64,000 bases of DNA from CAYLQA01 sp964385695 (GCA_964385695.1 CAYLQA010000002.1:87310-151309); one strand, 5' to 3'; positions 15,840 through 24,900 are shown, numbered from the stretch's first letter. The notes: generated by a model not told the origin, from the letters alone. Numbers and translations: made by a program.

Positions 15840-17046
15840 ATACAGCGCCCTCAGCGCAGATAACTCCAGCCGCGACGGGGTGATCGAGGCCCTGGATAAA
15901 GAGAGCGCGGCCAGGCATCTCAAAAAGCAGGGCCTGCGCCCGCTCATGATTAAAGAGCAGCGCGAGAGCGGGCTCTCCTTCACCCTGTTCAAAAAACGAC
16001 TGTCCCAGCGGCAGAAACTGAACAAGGCCGACATTGAGTTTTTCACCAACCAGATCGGCCTGCTGCTCAAATCCGGCCTCTCCCTGGACGGGGCACTGCG
16101 GATCATGAAGCAGCACAGCAGCAAGCCCGCCTTCAGCCAGTTCATCGGCGAGATCGAACGCAAAATCAAAGAGGGCAAGTCCTTTTCCCAGGCCCTGGCC
16201 GACTATCCGCATTTTTCACCCATGTACATCAACATCGTCCGGGCCGGAGAGGAGGGCGGCATCCTGCCTGCCATGCTCATCCGCATTGCCGGTTACCAGG
16301 CCGCTTTTCAGGAACTCAAACAGTTTGTCATCTCCTCGGCCATCTATCCTCTTTTTCTTCTGGCCGTTGGTATTATAGCCATCATCATCCTGCTCACCGC
16401 CATCCTGCCCAAGTTTGAGGTCCTTTTTGAGGGCATGGGCCAGGATTTGCCCGGCCATGTCCGCATGCTGATGGATACGGCCGCCTTTATCACCAACAAT
16501 AAGATCCTCACCCTTTTGCTCTTAGCAGGCCCGCCAGCAGGGATTATTTTTTATTTTAAAACCCCGGAGGGCAAGGAAAAGCTTGATCAGCTGATGCTCA
16601 AGACGCCGCTCATCTCCACCTTTGTCCGCGATCTGGAGACAACGCGTATCTTCAGGACCATTGAGGTTCTGGTGAAAAACGGGGTCCACTTTGCCTCGGC
16701 ATTAAGGATCGGCAGCGGGGTGGCGAGCAACAGCGCTTACCGGGAGCTGCTCGGCCAGGCCACCCAGGCCCTGCAGGAGGGCAAGCGCATCGGCCAACAG
16801 TTGCAGGCGGCAAGGCTCTTTCCCGACCTGGCCACCGAGCTTCTGGCCATTGGCGAGGAGTCGGGCAGGGTAGGGGAGATGTGCGGCCAGGTGGCGGATC
16901 ATTTCGAGCAGGAACTGAAGGTGCGCATCAAGCGGGCAACCGCCCTGGTGGAACCGATATTTATCCTGCTCATCGCCCTGGTTGCCGGCTTTATCGTCAT
17001 CTCCATGCTCTCGGTCATCATGGGCATGAACGACATCGGAATGTAG
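15826..17046 (+). CDS. gspF: Type II secretion inner-membrane platform protein GspF
   Basis: 406 residues, the usual family size, with two T2SSF domains (about 70-190 and 270-395), each ending in membrane helices, and the duplicated motif G.SL..AL (KSGLSLDGALRIM; KNGVHFASALRIG). Three hydrophobic segments near 170-195, 220-240 and 375-400. It forms the membrane platform with GspC, L and M that contacts the GspE hexamer. Translation is coupled to gspE by a 14-base overlap. Confidence 0.93.
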   Translation: MGLYKYSALSADNSSRDGVIEALDKESAARHLKKQGLRPLMIKEQRESGLSFTLFKKRLSQRQKLNKADIEFFTNQIGLLLKSGLSLDGALRIMKQHSSKPAFSQFIGEIERKIKEGKSFSQALADYPHFSPMYINIVRAGEEGGILPAMLIRIAGYQAAFQELKQFVISSAIYPLFLLAVGIIAIIILLTAILPKFEVLFEGMGQDLPGHVRMLMDTAAFITNNKILTLLLLAGPPAGIIFYFKTPEGKEKLDQLMLKTPLISTFVRDLETTRIFRTIEVLVKNGVHFASALRIGSGVASNSAYRELLGQATQALQEGKRIGQQLQAARLFPDLATELLAIGEESGRVGEMCGQVADHFEQELKVRIKRATALVEPIFILLIALVAGFIVISMLSVIMGMNDIGM

Positions 17047-17048
17047 CC

Positions 17049-17489
17049 ATGAACTGCCGACAAAAGCATCGCGAACACGGCTTTACCCTGTTTGAACTGC
17101 TCATTGTCATGATCATGCTCGGTATGCTTGCCGGGGTGGCGGCACCGGCCACCGGCCGCTTTTTGGACAGCCTGAGCTTTCGCAAGCAGACAACGGATTT
17201 TCTCTCCTCCATGCGTTATGCCCGGCTCATGGCCATCAGCAAGGGCAAACCCGTGACCGTTCTCTACGATGAGGCACAGGCCGCTCTCTATCTCTCCGGC
17301 GCAGTGCAGGAAGAACGGATGTTTGACTTGAAGGAGGATGCCGGTTTTCTTCTTGAGCCGGATACGCTGACCTTTTACCCCGAGGGCCAGGTCTCTCCGG
17401 GGCGGCTTACCGTGCACAAGGGCAGAAAACGCCAGGAGATCGATTTTGATCCGCTCACAGCCCTGCCAATCTATGTGGATAAGGGCTAG
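17049..17489 (+). CDS. gspH: Type II secretion minor pseudopilin GspH
   Basis: 146 residues from ATG 17049, two bases after the gspF stop; the frame is open further upstream but inside gspF. Class III leader cut after REHG, mature start FTLFELLIVMIMLGMLAGVA with Glu at +5. The remainder is a GspH-type beta-rich domain (STSFRKQTTDFLSSMRYARL-like region, then ITFYPEGQVSPGRLTV-like strand). GspH belongs to the tip complex of the pseudopilus. Confidence 0.87.
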   Translation: MNCRQKHREHGFTLFELLIVMIMLGMLAGVAAPATGRFLDSLSFRKQTTDFLSSMRYARLMAISKGKPVTVLYDEAQAALYLSGAVQEERMFDLKEDAGFLLEPDTLTFYPEGQVSPGRLTVHKGRKRQEIDFDPLTALPIYVDKG

Positions 17490-17492
17490 GGC

Positions 17493-18074
17493 ATGTTTTT
17501 TTTAACAAAGGGATGCCGGAACCGCTCACGGCAAGAGGCGGGCTTTACCCTGTTCGAGCTGCTGGTGGCTGTGGTGCTGCTGGCCATGGTCAGCTCCATG
17601 ATCTACTCGGTACTGGGCGTGGGTATCCGCTTCAGCGACAAGGGGGAGCAGCGCATCCTGGCCATGGCCAGGGAGCACGGCGTTTTACACCTTCTTCGAG
17701 GGCAGGTTGTCTCGGCCATGTACAACCAGAAGTTTCGCCAGCCCAGGATTTCGGCCAGTAATGAAACCGTGCGCATCGTCACCCGCCAGCCCTTTCTCAA
17801 CCGCAAGGCCGGGGTGGTCATGGCGATGTACCGCTACAACGAAGAGGACCAAACCCTCTATTATCTTGAAAAACTCGACTATTACAATATCGATTACGAT
17901 GACTATGTACCGGATCTTGCCGACATGCTGCCCCTGGCCCAGCTTGCCTTGCAACTGGAGTACGATTCCGAGGCCATGACCCTCACCGTGGAGCAGGACG
18001 GGCAAAGCTTTAGCTTTCGCCCCAAAAGCCTGTCCAAACAGAACAACATCATCCTCAGCATGAGAGACTCCTGA
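17493..18074 (+). CDS. gspJ: Type II secretion minor pseudopilin GspJ
   Basis: 193 residues. Prepilin leader of 17 residues cut after QEAG, mature start FTLFELLVAVVLLAMVSSMI, Glu at +5. The soluble part has alternating strands and a tyrosine/aspartate-rich loop (YYNIDYDDYVPD). Length and place beside gspI and gspK fit GspJ, another tip pseudopilin. It is followed, unusually for this compact operon, by 233 non-coding bases. Confidence 0.8.
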   Translation: MFFLTKGCRNRSRQEAGFTLFELLVAVVLLAMVSSMIYSVLGVGIRFSDKGEQRILAMAREHGVLHLLRGQVVSAMYNQKFRQPRISASNETVRIVTRQPFLNRKAGVVMAMYRYNEEDQTLYYLEKLDYYNIDYDDYVPDLADMLPLAQLALQLEYDSEAMTLTVEQDGQSFSFRPKSLSKQNNIILSMRDS

Positions 18075-18164
18075 ACCCGTGACGACACGAACCGAATGAA
18101 TATTTTATGTTGTTAAGTTTACGAACAAAATTAACAAATATTTTCCAGCTGAACTTCCAGCAGC

Positions 18165-18287
18165 TAAGGTACGTCGCCTTACAGGGCGTCCGTCAGCTAC
18201 CCGTCTACTGTGTCGGGAACTCCTTGATATCACACAAGGATAATCAAAGTCGTTCCCTCCTTGCATCCGGGCAGCTGTCGGACGCTC
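18165..18287 (+). other. Structured non-coding segment between gspJ and gspI
   Basis: Within the 233-base gap three nested inverted repeats can be read: an outer pair 18184-18202 and 18269-18287 (16 of 19 positions complementary), a middle pair GGGAAC 18215-18220 / GTTCCC 18252-18257, and an apical pair TCCTTG 18221-18226 / CAAGGA 18235-18240. A separate small hairpin TAAGG/CCTTA lies at 18165-18181. Together they predict a long, branched RNA stem-loop in the operon mRNA. No reading frame of its own fits. It could tune expression of upstream versus downstream genes by processing or attenuation, or be a remnant of a small mobile RNA element. Confidence 0.55.
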
Positions 18288-18307
18288 ACGGATCCAGGAA
18301 ATTAAGC

Positions 18308-18649
18308 ATGCAAGGCCCAGCTCGACAAAAGAAACGCAGCAACAGCCAGGGCTTTACCCTGCTTGAGGTCTTGGTGGCGGTCATCATCCTGGGGCTCGGC
18401 TATGTGGCTATTTTGCAGAATTTTTCCCTGTCGCAGCGCAACATCTTTCGCCTGGAAGAAAGGCGCAACAAGGGCCTGATCAGCAGTATCGAGTTTTCGC
18501 AAAAGCTGCAGGAGGTCTACGAGACCGAGCAGGCGGACTCGGATGCCGAGGTGATCAGCGAGGGAGGCAAGTTCAGGCTCGTTAAAATTGTCAGTGATGA
18601 CGGTGAGTTGGAAACCATGGTCCTTGAAAAGCGGGGCGAGCTATGGTAG
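18308..18649 (+). CDS. gspI: Type II secretion minor pseudopilin GspI
   Basis: 113 residues from ATG 18308, with AGGA at 18296-18299; the open frame reaches back to 18107 but that part coincides with the structured element. Prepilin leader ends NSQG, mature start FTLLEVLVAVIILGLGYVAI (Glu at +5). Short length and the LLEVLVA core are typical of GspI, the tip pseudopilin that nucleates assembly with J and K. Overlaps gspK by seven bases. Confidence 0.85.
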   Translation: MQGPARQKKRSNSQGFTLLEVLVAVIILGLGYVAILQNFSLSQRNIFRLEERRNKGLISSIEFSQKLQEVYETEQADSDAEVISEGGKFRLVKIVSDDGELETMVLEKRGELW

Positions 18650-19641
18650 GCAATAACCAGGGGAGGGAAATATCCCCAACGCCGTGTGACCAGCTAAGGG
18701 GGCTTACGAGACCCCGGCTCACCCTGCTGGCCGACCAGAGCGGGGTTGCCCTGGTGGTGGTGATTGTGGTCATGCTGGTGGCAAGCTTTCTCGCCTCCCA
18801 GCTCACCCTTTCGGTGCGGGCTGAGCAGCATGTGACCATCAACCAGCTGGAGCGCAGCCAGGCCGCCTTTTTGGCCGAGGCCGGGATCAACAACGCCCTG
18901 TTCCGGCTGCTGGACAAGCCGTTGCTGGTCGAAGACGAGGAAGAGGAAAAGATGCTGCACGGCCACCTTTACGAGGGAAATCTCGAGAGTGGAACCTTCA
19001 GCTATCGTACCATCAACGAGTCCGGGAAAATGAACATCAACACCGTTTCACCCCGGCTGCTTGAGCTTTTCCTGGAGCATTTCGGCCTGGAGCCCGTTGA
19101 GATAGAAACGGTGCGCGACTCTATGAGCGACTGGCAGGATAGCGACAACCTGCATCGCCTCAACGGGGCGGAGCAAAACTTCTACGAAGAGCTGGAAGAG
19201 CCCTATACCCCACGCAACGGGCGGATGGAAGACCCTTCGGAGTTTTTCCTGGTCCGGGGCACCGAGTTGCTCAAGGACAAGTTCCAGGCAGAGGATGTGT
19301 TTACCATCTACAACACGACTAAAAAAATAAACTTCAACTCCCTTTCCCCAACCATGCTTGATTTTGTCATGGCCGGAGACGAAGACCGCAAAGAGGCCTA
19401 CCGTGAGGCGCAAGGGGTATACACCACCTTGAACCAGGCCATGGCCCGGCAACTCATGGGCGATGAACAGTTTGATCAACTCAAATCCTTTTTAAGCTTT
19501 ACCGCCGACAAAAATATCTATCTGACCATCAACGCCACCGGCAAAACCAATCAAGGCAAGACCGGTATCACAGCCTCCGCCCTTATCAGGCTGCTGGCCA
19601 ACGGCTACCAGATCATGTCCTGGAAAGAGGGGTATGCATGA
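18643..19641 (+). CDS. gspK: Type II secretion pseudopilin GspK
   Basis: 332 residues, the large pseudopilin. The hydrophobic start is SGVALVVVIVVMLVASFLAS, preceded by an unusually long ~33-residue leader; GspK proteins lack the usual Glu at +5, as here. The body contains the helix-hairpin rich domain with motifs MNINTVSPRLLELFLEHFGL and INFNSLSPTMLDFVMAG. GspK caps the pseudopilus tip. Start overlaps gspI and stop overlaps gspL (ATGA). Confidence 0.88.
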   Translation: MVGNNQGREISPTPCDQLRGLTRPRLTLLADQSGVALVVVIVVMLVASFLASQLTLSVRAEQHVTINQLERSQAAFLAEAGINNALFRLLDKPLLVEDEEEEKMLHGHLYEGNLESGTFSYRTINESGKMNINTVSPRLLELFLEHFGLEPVEIETVRDSMSDWQDSDNLHRLNGAEQNFYEELEEPYTPRNGRMEDPSEFFLVRGTELLKDKFQAEDVFTIYNTTKKINFNSLSPTMLDFVMAGDEDRKEAYREAQGVYTTLNQAMARQLMGDEQFDQLKSFLSFTADKNIYLTINATGKTNQGKTGITASALIRLLANGYQIMSWKEGYA

Positions 19642-20756
19642 CCAGCCCTGAATTCCTCATCAAAAAAGGTGCGCGCACCGCGCTTGTCAGAGAAGATAAG
19701 GCCAAGGCGAGCGGGCTGGAAAAGTTCCCGATCCTGGCCCAGCTCAGCGGCATCGATCCATCAGCGGTAACGCTCTATATTGCCGAGGAGGATCTCTTCT
19801 ACACCTCCTTTGTCTTTCCGAGCAAAACACCGGACATCAAAGAGGCGATCCGCTTTCAGCTTGATATGCTGCTGCCCTTTGCCCCGGAAGAGTCCTTTTA
19901 CAGCTACACCACCCAACGCGGGGAAGACGGCATCCGCATCTGCCTCTATGCCGTGCTGAAAAAGGTTATTGAGCCCCACCTTGAGGCCCTGCACGGGGCC
20001 GGAAATAATATTGCCGGAGTCTACCCGTACAGCCAGCGCTTTGTCAGCCGTAACAGCAAACAGAAATGGGCCCTTGTTGCAGACGATAAGATGCCCAAGC
20101 TCCTGGTTTTTGAGGGAACGCAGCTGGCCCAGCGGTATACCTGTCTGAGCGAACCGGCCCCTGAAGAAATACAAACGCTTGCCGATTGCGGGGAGATCTT
20201 CCATCCGGCCCCGCCACTGGACAGCACCTTTCTGTCCGCAGCCGACCTGAGCAGGCAGCGCCCCCTGCTCAAAGACTTTAACCTGATGCCCGCAAGTTAC
20301 CGGCGGACCGATTACCTCAAGCTGGTCATGCTGGGGCTCATCGCCCTGAACCTCTTGGGCCTGATCCTCTTTGCCGGAATCAAACTTTACAGCCTCAGCA
20401 GCCTCAACAGCAGGCTCGAGGCAGAGATCGCCAAGCTCTCGCCGGTCATCAAGCAGATCGAACTGTTGAACCAGAAAGAAGACGAACTCAATAAAACCAT
20501 CAAGCACCTGGAGGGTCTGGGGAAAAATCCCGACCTGATCAGCTTGCTCAACCAGCTGACAAAAAAATTGCCCCGGGACTCCTACCTGGACCAAATCCGC
20601 ATGGAAAAGAAAAGCGGGGCCATCTTTTTGCACGGCTACACCAACAACATCAGCGAACTCACCGGCAAACTCCAGCCCTTGGGGGAGATCAAGCTCAAGT
20701 CCACAAGCAGGCGCAACAACAAAACATACTTCCAGCTGGAGCTTGCCCTGCCATGA
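19638..20756 (+). CDS. gspL: Type II secretion inner-membrane protein GspL (PilM-PilN-like fusion)
   Basis: 372 residues. Residues 1-205 resemble the cytoplasmic actin-like domain of GspL/PilM (IKEAIRFQLDMLLPFAPEES), a single helix lies at about 230-252 (LVMLGLIALNLLGLILFAGI), then a periplasmic coiled coil and a PilN/GspL ferredoxin-like domain. It links the GspE ATPase to the membrane platform. Four-base overlap with gspM. Confidence 0.85.
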   Translation: MTSPEFLIKKGARTALVREDKAKASGLEKFPILAQLSGIDPSAVTLYIAEEDLFYTSFVFPSKTPDIKEAIRFQLDMLLPFAPEESFYSYTTQRGEDGIRICLYAVLKKVIEPHLEALHGAGNNIAGVYPYSQRFVSRNSKQKWALVADDKMPKLLVFEGTQLAQRYTCLSEPAPEEIQTLADCGEIFHPAPPLDSTFLSAADLSRQRPLLKDFNLMPASYRRTDYLKLVMLGLIALNLLGLILFAGIKLYSLSSLNSRLEAEIAKLSPVIKQIELLNQKEDELNKTIKHLEGLGKNPDLISLLNQLTKKLPRDSYLDQIRMEKKSGAIFLHGYTNNISELTGKLQPLGEIKLKSTSRRNNKTYFQLELALP

Positions 20757-21328
20757 AAGAGCAATTTTTACAATACATACGCCAGGTGGACCGCAGGCAC
20801 CTGCTGGTGTTCATCGCCGCACTCTTGATCGTCCTCAATATCGGGCGTTGGGGCACGGACTTTTACCAGGAAAAAACCGAGGCCAGGGAGACAAAGCTTA
20901 CCCTGCTCAAACAGTACCGCAAGGCAGCGCCCAAGCTGCCTGCTCTGGAGCGACGCCTTGCCCGTTTGGAGGCCCAGCACAAGGGGTTGGACAACTATCT
21001 TTTCAGCGGCAACAGTGAAGAGCACATTACCTCTGCCATGCAGATCAAGCTCCAGGACCTTATCAGCAAGGCTGGGCTGGCGCCGGAATTCATCCAGCCC
21101 CTGCGGGCCAAGCAGTCCGGCGGCACAGCGGACCAGGGCGATATGGGCATTAAGATCCGGATGGCCGGCAGCCTCAACAACCTCTTGCAGTTTTTAAAAA
21201 ATCTCTACAGCTCAAAAAACCTTTTCAAGGTGGAGAGCTTTACCATCAAGCCGTACAGGCAGACCGAGCTTAAAATTTTCATGGAGGTCAGAGGGTTTTA
21301 CAAGATTGAAAAAGAGGCGCAGCCATGA
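20753..21328 (+). CDS. gspM: Type II secretion protein GspM (PilO-like)
   Basis: 191 residues: a short cytoplasmic start, one helix (about 17-33, LLVFIAALLIVLNIGRW), a coiled coil (40-85) and a small periplasmic ferredoxin-like domain ending GFYKIEKEAQP. This layout and position directly after gspL identify GspM/PilO. Four-base overlap with the next gene. Confidence 0.82.
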   Translation: MKEQFLQYIRQVDRRHLLVFIAALLIVLNIGRWGTDFYQEKTEARETKLTLLKQYRKAAPKLPALERRLARLEAQHKGLDNYLFSGNSEEHITSAMQIKLQDLISKAGLAPEFIQPLRAKQSGGTADQGDMGIKIRMAGSLNNLLQFLKNLYSSKNLFKVESFTIKPYRQTELKIFMEVRGFYKIEKEAQP

Positions 21329-21993
21329 GCAGACGCCTTGTCTTCGTAGGGGCTCTTATCCTCTCTTTTCTTGCCCTGGCCCGGGGCATGGTGCTGATCC
21401 TCAACCAGGACCCCTTGGCCGACGACAGCAGCAATAAGGCCAAAAAGGAACGCAAGATTGGGGCAAAACGGGCCAAGGGCATCAGCTTTTACCCGCGCCC
21501 TCCGGCCACCTTGCCTGATCTGAGCCAAGGCTATCTCTTTAACGCCGAGCGAAACATCAAGGGCGCAGAGGGCAATGGGCAAGAGACCGGTGCACAGGTG
21601 AACATCGACACCGTGGTCTATAGCGGCTCACTGGTCATGGGCAAAAAGGCCAAGGCCATCCTCTCCTATGCAAAGGCAAGTGCAAGCAAGGTCAAGCAAA
21701 GGCAACAATCCCTTACCGTGAGCCTTGGCGATACGGTCAGCGGTTATACGGTCTCGGAGATACTGCCGGACAAAATTATTTTCAGCCGGGGCAGCGAAAA
21801 GATTGAAAAGCTGCTGCACGATCCAAACAAACAACGCACCGTTGTCAAGCCCAGCAGCCCCGTTGCAAGGCCGAAGAAGACACAACCGCGCAAGGTGACA
21901 CGGCCGCCACGGCCGCGGCCAACACCAAGGCGAAACCCGCCAATGACGCCGCCGCTGCCACCCCCGCCGCCCGGTGCGCCTGCAGGACGGTAG
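21325..21993 (+). CDS. gspC: Type II secretion GspC-like protein with proline-rich tail
   Basis: 222 residues: N-terminal helix (5-27), a basic linker, then a beta-rich domain (about 95-165) with VVYSGSLVMGKKAKAILSYA and LGDTVSGYTVSEILPDKI, matching the HR domain of GspC and the related PilP, which binds the secretin. There is no PDZ or coiled-coil domain; instead residues about 172-222 are almost entirely Pro, Arg, Lys and Thr (PRKVTRPPRPRPTPRRNPP), a low-complexity tail that may reach across the periplasm or bind peptidoglycan. Its stop codon precedes gspD by about 60 bases. Confidence 0.78.
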   Translation: MSRRLVFVGALILSFLALARGMVLILNQDPLADDSSNKAKKERKIGAKRAKGISFYPRPPATLPDLSQGYLFNAERNIKGAEGNGQETGAQVNIDTVVYSGSLVMGKKAKAILSYAKASASKVKQRQQSLTVSLGDTVSGYTVSEILPDKIIFSRGSEKIEKLLHDPNKQRTVVKPSSPVARPKKTQPRKVTRPPRPRPTPRRNPPMTPPLPPPPPGAPAGR

Positions 21994-22051
21994 GCAGAAT
22001 GCGGATTATCGCGTATGCTGTATGAGTGAACATATTGAGGAAGAAAGGAAG

Positions 22052-24160
22052 ATGATACAAAGAGTATGCCTTTTATTTACGGCAATTTTGCTGGCCGTGG
22101 CAGTTTCCGGCTGTGCGCAGCAGACCAAGACCCGAACCTGGGTTGACCTGGACGAGGTCAACAAAAACGTCCAGCGCACCGGGCGGCAAAGCGACATCCT
22201 GGAAGAAGGGCAGGCAGCAAGCATGGACACGCAGCCCAGGGTCAAGGACATGACCATGTCCGCCAAGGGAGCCCCCTCCTTTGCCCTCGGTCCAGGCAAG
22301 GCTGCCGAGACCGAGCTGGATACAGAAAAGGGCCTGTCGCTCAACTTTGACAATGCCGACATCTACGAGTTTATCAAGGTGGTCACCGAGACCCTGGATA
22401 TCAACTACATTGTCGATCCCAAGGTCAAAGGGGTCGTCAATATCCACTCCGGGCGCAAGATCCCCATTGAGCATCTCTTTACGGTCTTTGAAAAAGTCCT
22501 GCACATGAACGGCCTGGATATCACCGACGAGGGGGATTATTTTTATATCCACCCCGCCAAGTCTCCCATGCCACGGCAGGCCTTGGATGCCGATGACAGC
22601 GCTAAGGTGGGCAAAGGCTCCCGCAGGGTGCTGCAGGTCTTGCCCATCAAGCACCTGGCTGCTGCTGAGGCGATCAAGCTCATCCAGCCCTATCTCTCGG
22701 AATCCGGCTCCATTCACGAACTTTCCGGTCAGAACACCCTGATCGTCAACGATTTTGAGTCCAAGGTCTATGATGCTCTGACCATCCTCAACCGCCTGGA
22801 CATCACCCCCCTGGCCGCCTTAAAGGTCCGAATGGTGCGGGTGGATAATGCCCCGCTCTTTGACCTGCGCGAAGAACTTACGGAAATTCTTTCGGCCCTG
22901 GCCATCAACAAAAAGGATTTTGACGGGGTTTCCGTGATTCCCCTTGAGCGGGTCAACTCCCTGCTCCTGGTCAGCAAGAGCGAGCAGTTGCTGGACAACG
23001 TGGATCGCTGGATCAAGGAACTTGACGTGATGCCCACCGAGGGCAGCGACAACATCTATATTTACACGGTGCGCAACTCCGTGGCCTCGGAACTGGGCGG
23101 AATCGTTAACTCGTTGATTGGGGGGGAGACAAAAACCGACAGCAAGACAACCAGCACGACCACCTCTGCTACGATCAAGGATAAAAAAACCACCAGCAAG
23201 CCAACCATTGCCAAACCGCAAGGCAAGGGCTTGGCCAAGCTTCGCTTTGCCGGGGAGCCCCTGCTCCTGCCCGATGACAGCCGCAATATTATCCTGATTC
23301 GTGCCCTGACCCCGGATTACATCAGAGTAGTTAAGTTGCTGGAAAGGCTTGATAACCTCCCAAGGCAGGTGCTGATAGAGGTTCTGGTGGCCGAGGTCAA
23401 ACTCACCGATGAATGGGAGTTCGGGGTTGAGTGGGCTTTGAAAAATAATAAGCTCTCCATCAACGACTCTCGTTATGAACAAACTTTTTCTACTAATTTC
23501 GGCTCTTCAGTGGCCCAAGGTGCTACCGGAGGATTTACCTATAGCATCCTGAGGGGGCCAACTGATGTGGTTGGGCTGATAAATGCAATTGCCTCAGAGA
23601 ATGATGTGACAATCCTGTCCTCTCCTCACCTTTTGGTGTTGAATAATGAAGAGGCTACAGTCAACGTGGGTGATCAGGTACCGATTATTACCACTGAGAC
23701 CCAGCAAACTGGCTTAGATGCGGTGGACAAGACAGTGCAGTATAAAGACACAGGTACAATTCTTACGGTGACTCCGCGCATTAACTACGATGGTATTATT
23801 ATTTTGGATGTTAATCAGCAAGTGAGTGATGCAATAAAAAATACTTTGGGTGGAACCGAATCACCGATTATTACAACACGGGAGATAAAGACCAAGTTGG
23901 CAGTGAAAGACAGTCAATCCATTCTGATGGGGGGGATGATAAAAAAGGACAAAACAATTAACCAAAATAAGGTACCCCTATTGGGAGACATTCCTGGGCT
24001 AGGCTGGTTGTTCAAGTATGAAAAAGAATCGACTACCAAAACCGAGCTGTTGGTGATGATCACCCCCTATGTGATCGAAACCGAAGACGTGCTGGACCAA
24101 TACATCAAACAATTCCAGAACAAGATGGTGGGCTTAAGAAAAGAGCTCAATACCAAGTAA
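22052..24160 (+). CDS. gspD: Type II secretion outer-membrane secretin GspD
   Basis: 702 residues from ATG 22052, with GAGGAAG at 22037-22043 upstream; a start at 22022 is possible. The N-terminus is a lipoprotein signal (lipobox AVSGC). Then come the N0 domain (LSLNFDNADIYEFIKVVTET), N1-N3 domains, a Thr/Lys/Ser-rich insertion (TTSTTTSATIKDKKTTSKPT) in N3, and the secretin beta-barrel (VLIEVLVAEVKLTDEWEFGV onward, VPLLGDIPGLGWLFKYE near the end). GspD makes the outer-membrane pore. DNA from about 23440 to 24040 is markedly more A+T-rich than the flanks. A terminator follows. Confidence 0.93.
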   Translation: MIQRVCLLFTAILLAVAVSGCAQQTKTRTWVDLDEVNKNVQRTGRQSDILEEGQAASMDTQPRVKDMTMSAKGAPSFALGPGKAAETELDTEKGLSLNFDNADIYEFIKVVTETLDINYIVDPKVKGVVNIHSGRKIPIEHLFTVFEKVLHMNGLDITDEGDYFYIHPAKSPMPRQALDADDSAKVGKGSRRVLQVLPIKHLAAAEAIKLIQPYLSESGSIHELSGQNTLIVNDFESKVYDALTILNRLDITPLAALKVRMVRVDNAPLFDLREELTEILSALAINKKDFDGVSVIPLERVNSLLLVSKSEQLLDNVDRWIKELDVMPTEGSDNIYIYTVRNSVASELGGIVNSLIGGETKTDSKTTSTTTSATIKDKKTTSKPTIAKPQGKGLAKLRFAGEPLLLPDDSRNIILIRALTPDYIRVVKLLERLDNLPRQVLIEVLVAEVKLTDEWEFGVEWALKNNKLSINDSRYEQTFSTNFGSSVAQGATGGFTYSILRGPTDVVGLINAIASENDVTILSSPHLLVLNNEEATVNVGDQVPIITTETQQTGLDAVDKTVQYKDTGTILTVTPRINYDGIIILDVNQQVSDAIKNTLGGTESPIITTREIKTKLAVKDSQSILMGGMIKKDKTINQNKVPLLGDIPGLGWLFKYEKESTTKTELLVMITPYVIETEDVLDQYIKQFQNKMVGLRKELNTK

Positions 24161-24161
24161 C

Positions 24162-24189
24162 AAAAAGCCCGGCGCAAGCCGGTTTTTTT
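24162..24189 (+). terminator. Intrinsic terminator of the type II secretion operon
   Basis: CCGGC/GCCGG stem with a GCAA tetraloop, flanked by a run of A upstream and seven T downstream, immediately after the gspD stop. Confidence 0.85.
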
Positions 24190-24219
24190 GTTGGTTGACC
24201 TGAGTTAGAGAAACACGAA

Positions 24220-24900
24220 CTAACGTAGGTCGTCTTCTTTGCTATGCGATTTCTTTTTCCGCGCTCTTCGCTCGAGGGTGAGTTCCGAAGGTGAAGCGGG
24301 CAGGGGTTTGACTTTTGGCAGGGAAAGGCCATATTTCATGGCCAGGGCGCGCAGGAGCAAGGTAACAACAATGGTGGCGGCAGTCCGTGTCTCATCGCCT
24401 ACGCCAAGCGAACCCAGGAAGACGAAACAGACTCCGCCGCAGAGTGCAGCGGTTGCATAAAAATCACTCTTTAATACGGCTGGGATTTCCATGACCAGCA
24501 GATCCCTGATCACACCCCCACCACACGAGGTTATCACCGCCATCAGGATAATGGTCAAAAGCGTTGCCCCGCTCTGTTCGGCTATGGCCGCCCCAATGGC
24601 AGCAAACACACTCAGCCCCACGGCATCGGCAGCCATCACATAGTCCCAGCGCGTTGCAATCTTGGGTGCGGCCAGAAAAACAATAACCCCACCGGCCAAA
24701 CAAACCAGAACATACGTAGGATCCACCAAGGCCATGGGCGGGGTCGAACCAAGAACAACATCCCGCACAATACCGCCACCGATCCCGGTGATCACCCCAA
24801 GGGCAAGCACACCAAGCAGATCAAGCTCATACTTCACCGCCCGAAACGCACCGGAAACAGCAAAAGCCAAGGTACCGCAGATGTCTAGAAGATGGATCAA
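24220..24900 (-). CDS. TRIC-type channel / UPF0126 membrane protein
   Basis: 226 residues, seven predicted helices arranged as two similar halves, each with a glycine-rich signature: GVITGIGGGIVRDVVLG and VITSCGGGVIRDLLV. This is the TRIC / YicG / UPF0126 family, which in prokaryotes forms trimeric K+-permeable channels. A charged Lys/Arg tail follows the last helix. It stands alone on the minus strand, facing the secretion operon across a shared short intergenic gap. Confidence 0.88.
   Translation of the reverse strand: MIHLLDICGTLAFAVSGAFRAVKYELDLLGVLALGVITGIGGGIVRDVVLGSTPPMALVDPTYVLVCLAGGVIVFLAAPKIATRWDYVMAADAVGLSVFAAIGAAIAEQSGATLLTIILMAVITSCGGGVIRDLLVMEIPAVLKSDFYATAALCGGVCFVFLGSLGVGDETRTAATIVVTLLLRALAMKYGLSLPKVKPLPASPSELTLERRARKKKSHSKEDDLR

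Noticed and set aside
19761..20633. 290-codon frame antisense to gspL
   Set aside because: No start signal or motif; the sense strand is a clear GspL in a coupled operon.
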